Part shown: positions 61,678-64,000 of the stretch, one piece after another | How positions within the stretch are numbered: the first letter of the stretch is position 1 | Layout: each line of letters begins with the position of its first letter | Origin: VRUE01 sp963762205 | GTDB taxonomy: Bacteria; Actinomycetota; Thermoleophilia; Solirubrobacterales; 70-9 | Reading direction: 5' to 3' | DNA length: 64,000 nt | Assembly: GCA_963762205.1 (NCBI GenBank) | Contig: CAVXJZ010000003.1 | Span: forward strand, 682,001 to 746,000 | The notes under the pieces: generated by a model | Databases searched by the model: none | Told to the model about the DNA's origin: nothing | What the model saw: the letters and a program-made list of their open reading frames with translations, nothing else | Made by a program: the position numbers and the translations under genes

Positions 61678-62177
61678 TCACGACGGGTCTGGCTGCCAAC
61701 GATTACACCGTCACCACCGAAACATCTAATGTCGGCAGCCTGCCCCCGGCTTACATCGGCTTGGAGTCGGTAAGCCATGACGGAGTAGACGTCTTCTTCT
61801 CCACCTACGAGTCGATCCTCCCGGAGGACCACAACGGCGAGTTCCTCAAGTTCTACGACGCGCGATCGGGAGTCGGAATCGCACGGCCCGTAAGCTGGCC
61901 CCCTGCGTCGCCGCCGACGAGTGCCACGGGGCCGACAGTGCGCCGCCGCCGACCCTGAACACGGCGACGTATCTCGGCGCCGGCGGCAACGTGCAGCAGA
62001 GCAACTCCAAGAAGAAGAGCAAGGGCATCAGAGCCCGCTGCGCCGCCGCCAAGAAGCGGGCAGGCGCGGTAAGAAGGGCAGGCGCGGTACGCGCTGCACC
62101 CGAAAGAAGAGGTCAGGGAAGCGTGCGCGGCAACCCGGTCGTCGGGCGCGCACAACCACGGCAGGAGGGTCAAGTGA
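61678..62177 (+). pseudogene. C-terminal part of the giant propeller/Fn3 protein
   Basis: The third segment, LITTGLAANDYTVTTETSNVGS, runs to about 61885, where a further shift leads into LAPCVAADECHGADSAPPP. The final Lys/Arg-rich tail is spread over more than one frame, so at least one more indel lies near 62050-62080. The expected stop TGA 62175-62177 overlaps the GTG of the next gene (GTGA). The Cys pair in PCVAADEC is a recurring mark near the end of these proteins. Confidence 0.6.
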
Positions 62178-64000
62178 GCCAGAGGTTCAACACAGTGGCA
62201 GCAGGCACGATGGCCGTGGCCAGACTCGCCTCCAGCCGTCGCCGTGGTCTGCGTTTGCCTCTCTCGGCTGCATTGGTGCTCGCGGCGCTGGCCGTGTTCG
62301 GGATTTTTGCCAGCGATCAGTCCCGAGGGGCACATCCGGAAGGGGGATGGAACGAATTCAGCGCTGCGCCGAGCACGACCCAGGCTGGCGGCCACCCGGA
62401 CGTCGATCTGGTGTTCAAAGTAAAGACGGAGGACGAATTCAACTGTCCACCCCCGGGCTCAGAGTGCGTGATTCCTCGACGGTTCTTCGTGCATTGGCCG
62501 ACGGGCTTCATCGGCAATCCGCATGTGGCTCCGAAATGCAGGCTCGCGGACTTCAGTTCCGGAACCTGTCCTCCTGACTCTCAGGTCGGGAACTTCTATC
62601 TGTTCGACGAAATCTTTGGGCCGCTTTACAACATGGAAACGAATCCCGAGCAGGCGGGTCTGCTGGGATCGATCGTGCCGTTCCTCTCGACTCCCTTCTT
62701 CTACGACCTTTCGGGTCGCACCGATAGCGATTACGGCCTCGACGCGGTCAGCGCGGACCTGTTCCGCTTCTCGCTGCCGTGGTATCAGACCGAATTGTGG
62801 GGCGTGCCGGCCAGCGAAGATCACGTGTGGGGGAGGTTCGTGACACCCCTGACTGGCTTTGGGGCATGTTTCGTAAGTGCTGCGAACCCCGAAGAAGGAT
62901 GTCCTCCGGGGAACCCGTTCCTTTCGTCGACCTTTCAGAAAGCGACCTTTCCGGAATTTCCCTTCCTCAGTAATCCGACCCGTTGCGGGATCCCCCTGGT
63001 GGCTGTCGCGGAGGTCGAATACTTCCAGCGAACGACCTTCGCCGCCGAATACCCATGGCCGGAAACAACCGGTTGTTCCCAAGCCAGCTTCAATCCCAGC
63101 CTGAACGCGAAGCCGACTACGGAAGACGCCGATACGGCCTCGGGCTTGGACGCGGTTCTCAAGGTTCCCCAGACCCAGAGTCCGATCACGCCATCCCCGT
63201 CAGAGCTGAAAACGGCTCGGATCACGCTGCCCAGAGGCCTTTCGATCAACCCAAACGCCGCTGACGGCAAGGTCGCATGTCCCGAAGGCCTGAGCGCGAT
63301 CGGCACCCTGTTCGCGGCGACGTGTCCCGAGTTCTCCAAAATCGCGACGCTGTCGATCGACGTCGCCGCACTGCCGGGGCCGATCCCCGGTGCGATGTAC
63401 CTCGCGGAACCGCTGCCGGGCGAACCGTACCGAATTCTGCTTGCAGCGGACGGTTTTGCCACACACGTCAAGTTGCTCGGTAAAGTCGAACCGAACCCAC
63501 AGACCGGCCAGGTCTCCGTGATCTTCAAGGACCTGCCGCAGGCACCGCTCCAGGAATTTGAGATGCACGTGTTCGGCTCGGAGCGTGGGCTCCTCGCCAC
63601 CCCGGACCACTGCGGCACCTACCCGGTGGAAAGTGAATTCGTCCCCTGGAACGACCAGCTCGAAACGCGTCACTCGACCAGTTTCCTGACGATCTCCGCC
63701 GGGCCCGCCGGCACGCCCTGCCCGGGCACGCCGCGCGGCTTCAATCCGACGATGGAAGCGGGGAGCTCGAACTCCACGGCCGGCCGCTACGCACCGTTCA
63801 CCTTTCAGGTCAACCGCAACGACGGCGACCAGCACCTGACCGGCCTCTCGGTTCTGACTCCGAAGGGATTCTCGGGCTCCTTGAAGGGCATCCCGTACTG
63901 CCCGGAGCCCTCCGTCGCCCTGCTCTCAAACCCCAGCTACAAGGGCATCACCGAGCTCAACTCACCCGCCTGCCCGGCGGCGAGTCAGATCGGCACCGCG
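62174..64000 (+). CDS. Large secreted hypothetical protein, cut by window edge
   Basis: Open from GTG 62174 to the window end without a stop (609 codons). AGGAGGG gives a 6-nt spacing, so the start is good. A basic N-terminus (~residue 20-35) is followed by a transmembrane or signal helix (LPLSAALVLAALAVFGIFA). The outside part is rich in Cys-containing loops, for example CPPPGSECVIPRR and SGTCPPDSQVGN, and repeats a KxTRITLPRGLSINPNAADG-like segment. I do not recognise the family, but such proteins appear together with the propeller/Fn3 proteins. The GTGA overlap suggests translation coupled to the giant gene before it. No frame break seen in this part. Confidence 0.75.
   Translation, partial: MSQRFNTVAAGTMAVARLASSRRRGLRLPLSAALVLAALAVFGIFASDQSRGAHPEGGWNEFSAAPSTTQAGGHPDVDLVFKVKTEDEFNCPPPGSECVIPRRFFVHWPTGFIGNPHVAPKCRLADFSSGTCPPDSQVGNFYLFDEIFGPLYNMETNPEQAGLLGSIVPFLSTPFFYDLSGRTDSDYGLDAVSADLFRFSLPWYQTELWGVPASEDHVWGRFVTPLTGFGACFVSAANPEEGCPPGNPFLSSTFQKATFPEFPFLSNPTRCGIPLVAVAEVEYFQRTTFAAEYPWPETTGCSQASFNPSLNAKPTTEDADTASGLDAVLKVPQTQSPITPSPSELKTARITLPRGLSINPNAADGKVACPEGLSAIGTLFAATCPEFSKIATLSIDVAALPGPIPGAMYLAEPLPGEPYRILLAADGFATHVKLLGKVEPNPQTGQVSVIFKDLPQAPLQEFEMHVFGSERGLLATPDHCGTYPVESEFVPWNDQLETRHSTSFLTISAGPAGTPCPGTPRGFNPTMEAGSSNSTAGRYAPFTFQVNRNDGDQHLTGLSVLTPKGFSGSLKGIPYCPEPSVALLSNPSYKGITELNSPACPAASQIGTA

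Noticed and set aside
1..64000. CRISPR arrays, insertion sequences, prophage
   Set aside because: No spaced direct-repeat array, transposase or integrase motif, or phage gene was seen in the frames I read.

Overview
The window is a high-GC actinobacterial chromosome segment with about 70 genes. The best fit is class Thermoleophilia (Solirubrobacterales-like). Reasons are the mix of F420-type, MerR, double-TetR and Rv2578c-type genes, the very Ala/Arg/Gly-rich code, and several giant secreted proteins built from beta-propeller and Fn3-like repeats with Lys/Arg-rich tails. This placement is inference; there is no rRNA in the window. It is not a mobile island: I see no transposase, integrase, phage or CRISPR genes.

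Layout. 1-5.4 kb: lipoprotein (cut by the edge), family 5 uracil-DNA glycosylase, ferritin-like lipoprotein, MMPL exporter, pgsA, folE2. 5.4-11.5 kb: a primary-type sigma factor, an F420-type nitroreductase, tRNA-Tyr, SDR-MerR, a frameshifted dCTP deaminase, ytoQ and NTF2-like genes. 11.6-13.7 kb: an intein-interrupted radical SAM gene under a perfect LexA box. 13.7-17.3 kb: small proteins, GC-rich repeats and a GH114 hydrolase. 17.3-25.1 kb (minus): ATP-dependent ligase and a compact MFS plus dipeptide/oligopeptide ABC operon. 25.1-25.7 kb: a gene-free region with a phased repeat array and a candidate terminated small RNA. 25.7-31.7 kb: HD-GYP, dehydrogenase, GST, pterin dehydratase, GGQ hydrolase, SHOCT/DUF6325 and an NlpC/P60 gene under a c-di-AMP riboswitch. 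31.8-40.8 kb: Crp-type regulator, secreted proteins, an ArsR / MBL-rhodanese / TauE sulfur module, a ZIP transporter, ABC-2 exporter, dehydrogenase, cupin and DUF167. 40.8-51.5 kb: secreted GEVED and PKD proteins, flavodoxin, GST and a second MMPL. 51.5-54.8 kb: double-TetR, DUF2600 and uppS. 55.2-64 kb: three giant secreted proteins.

Two window-wide properties matter for reading the annotation. First, many genes start 6-7 nt after a TANNNT-like -10 element with no Shine-Dalgarno, on both strands, so leaderless transcription looks common and was used to choose starts. Second, at least ten single-base indels break otherwise conserved genes (dcd, ZIP, DUF2600, and both giant genes at 55-62 kb). 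This pattern looks more like assembly error than gene decay. Three genes have no ATG/GTG/TTG start (oppC, the GGQ hydrolase, DUF167); the first two could begin at CTG.
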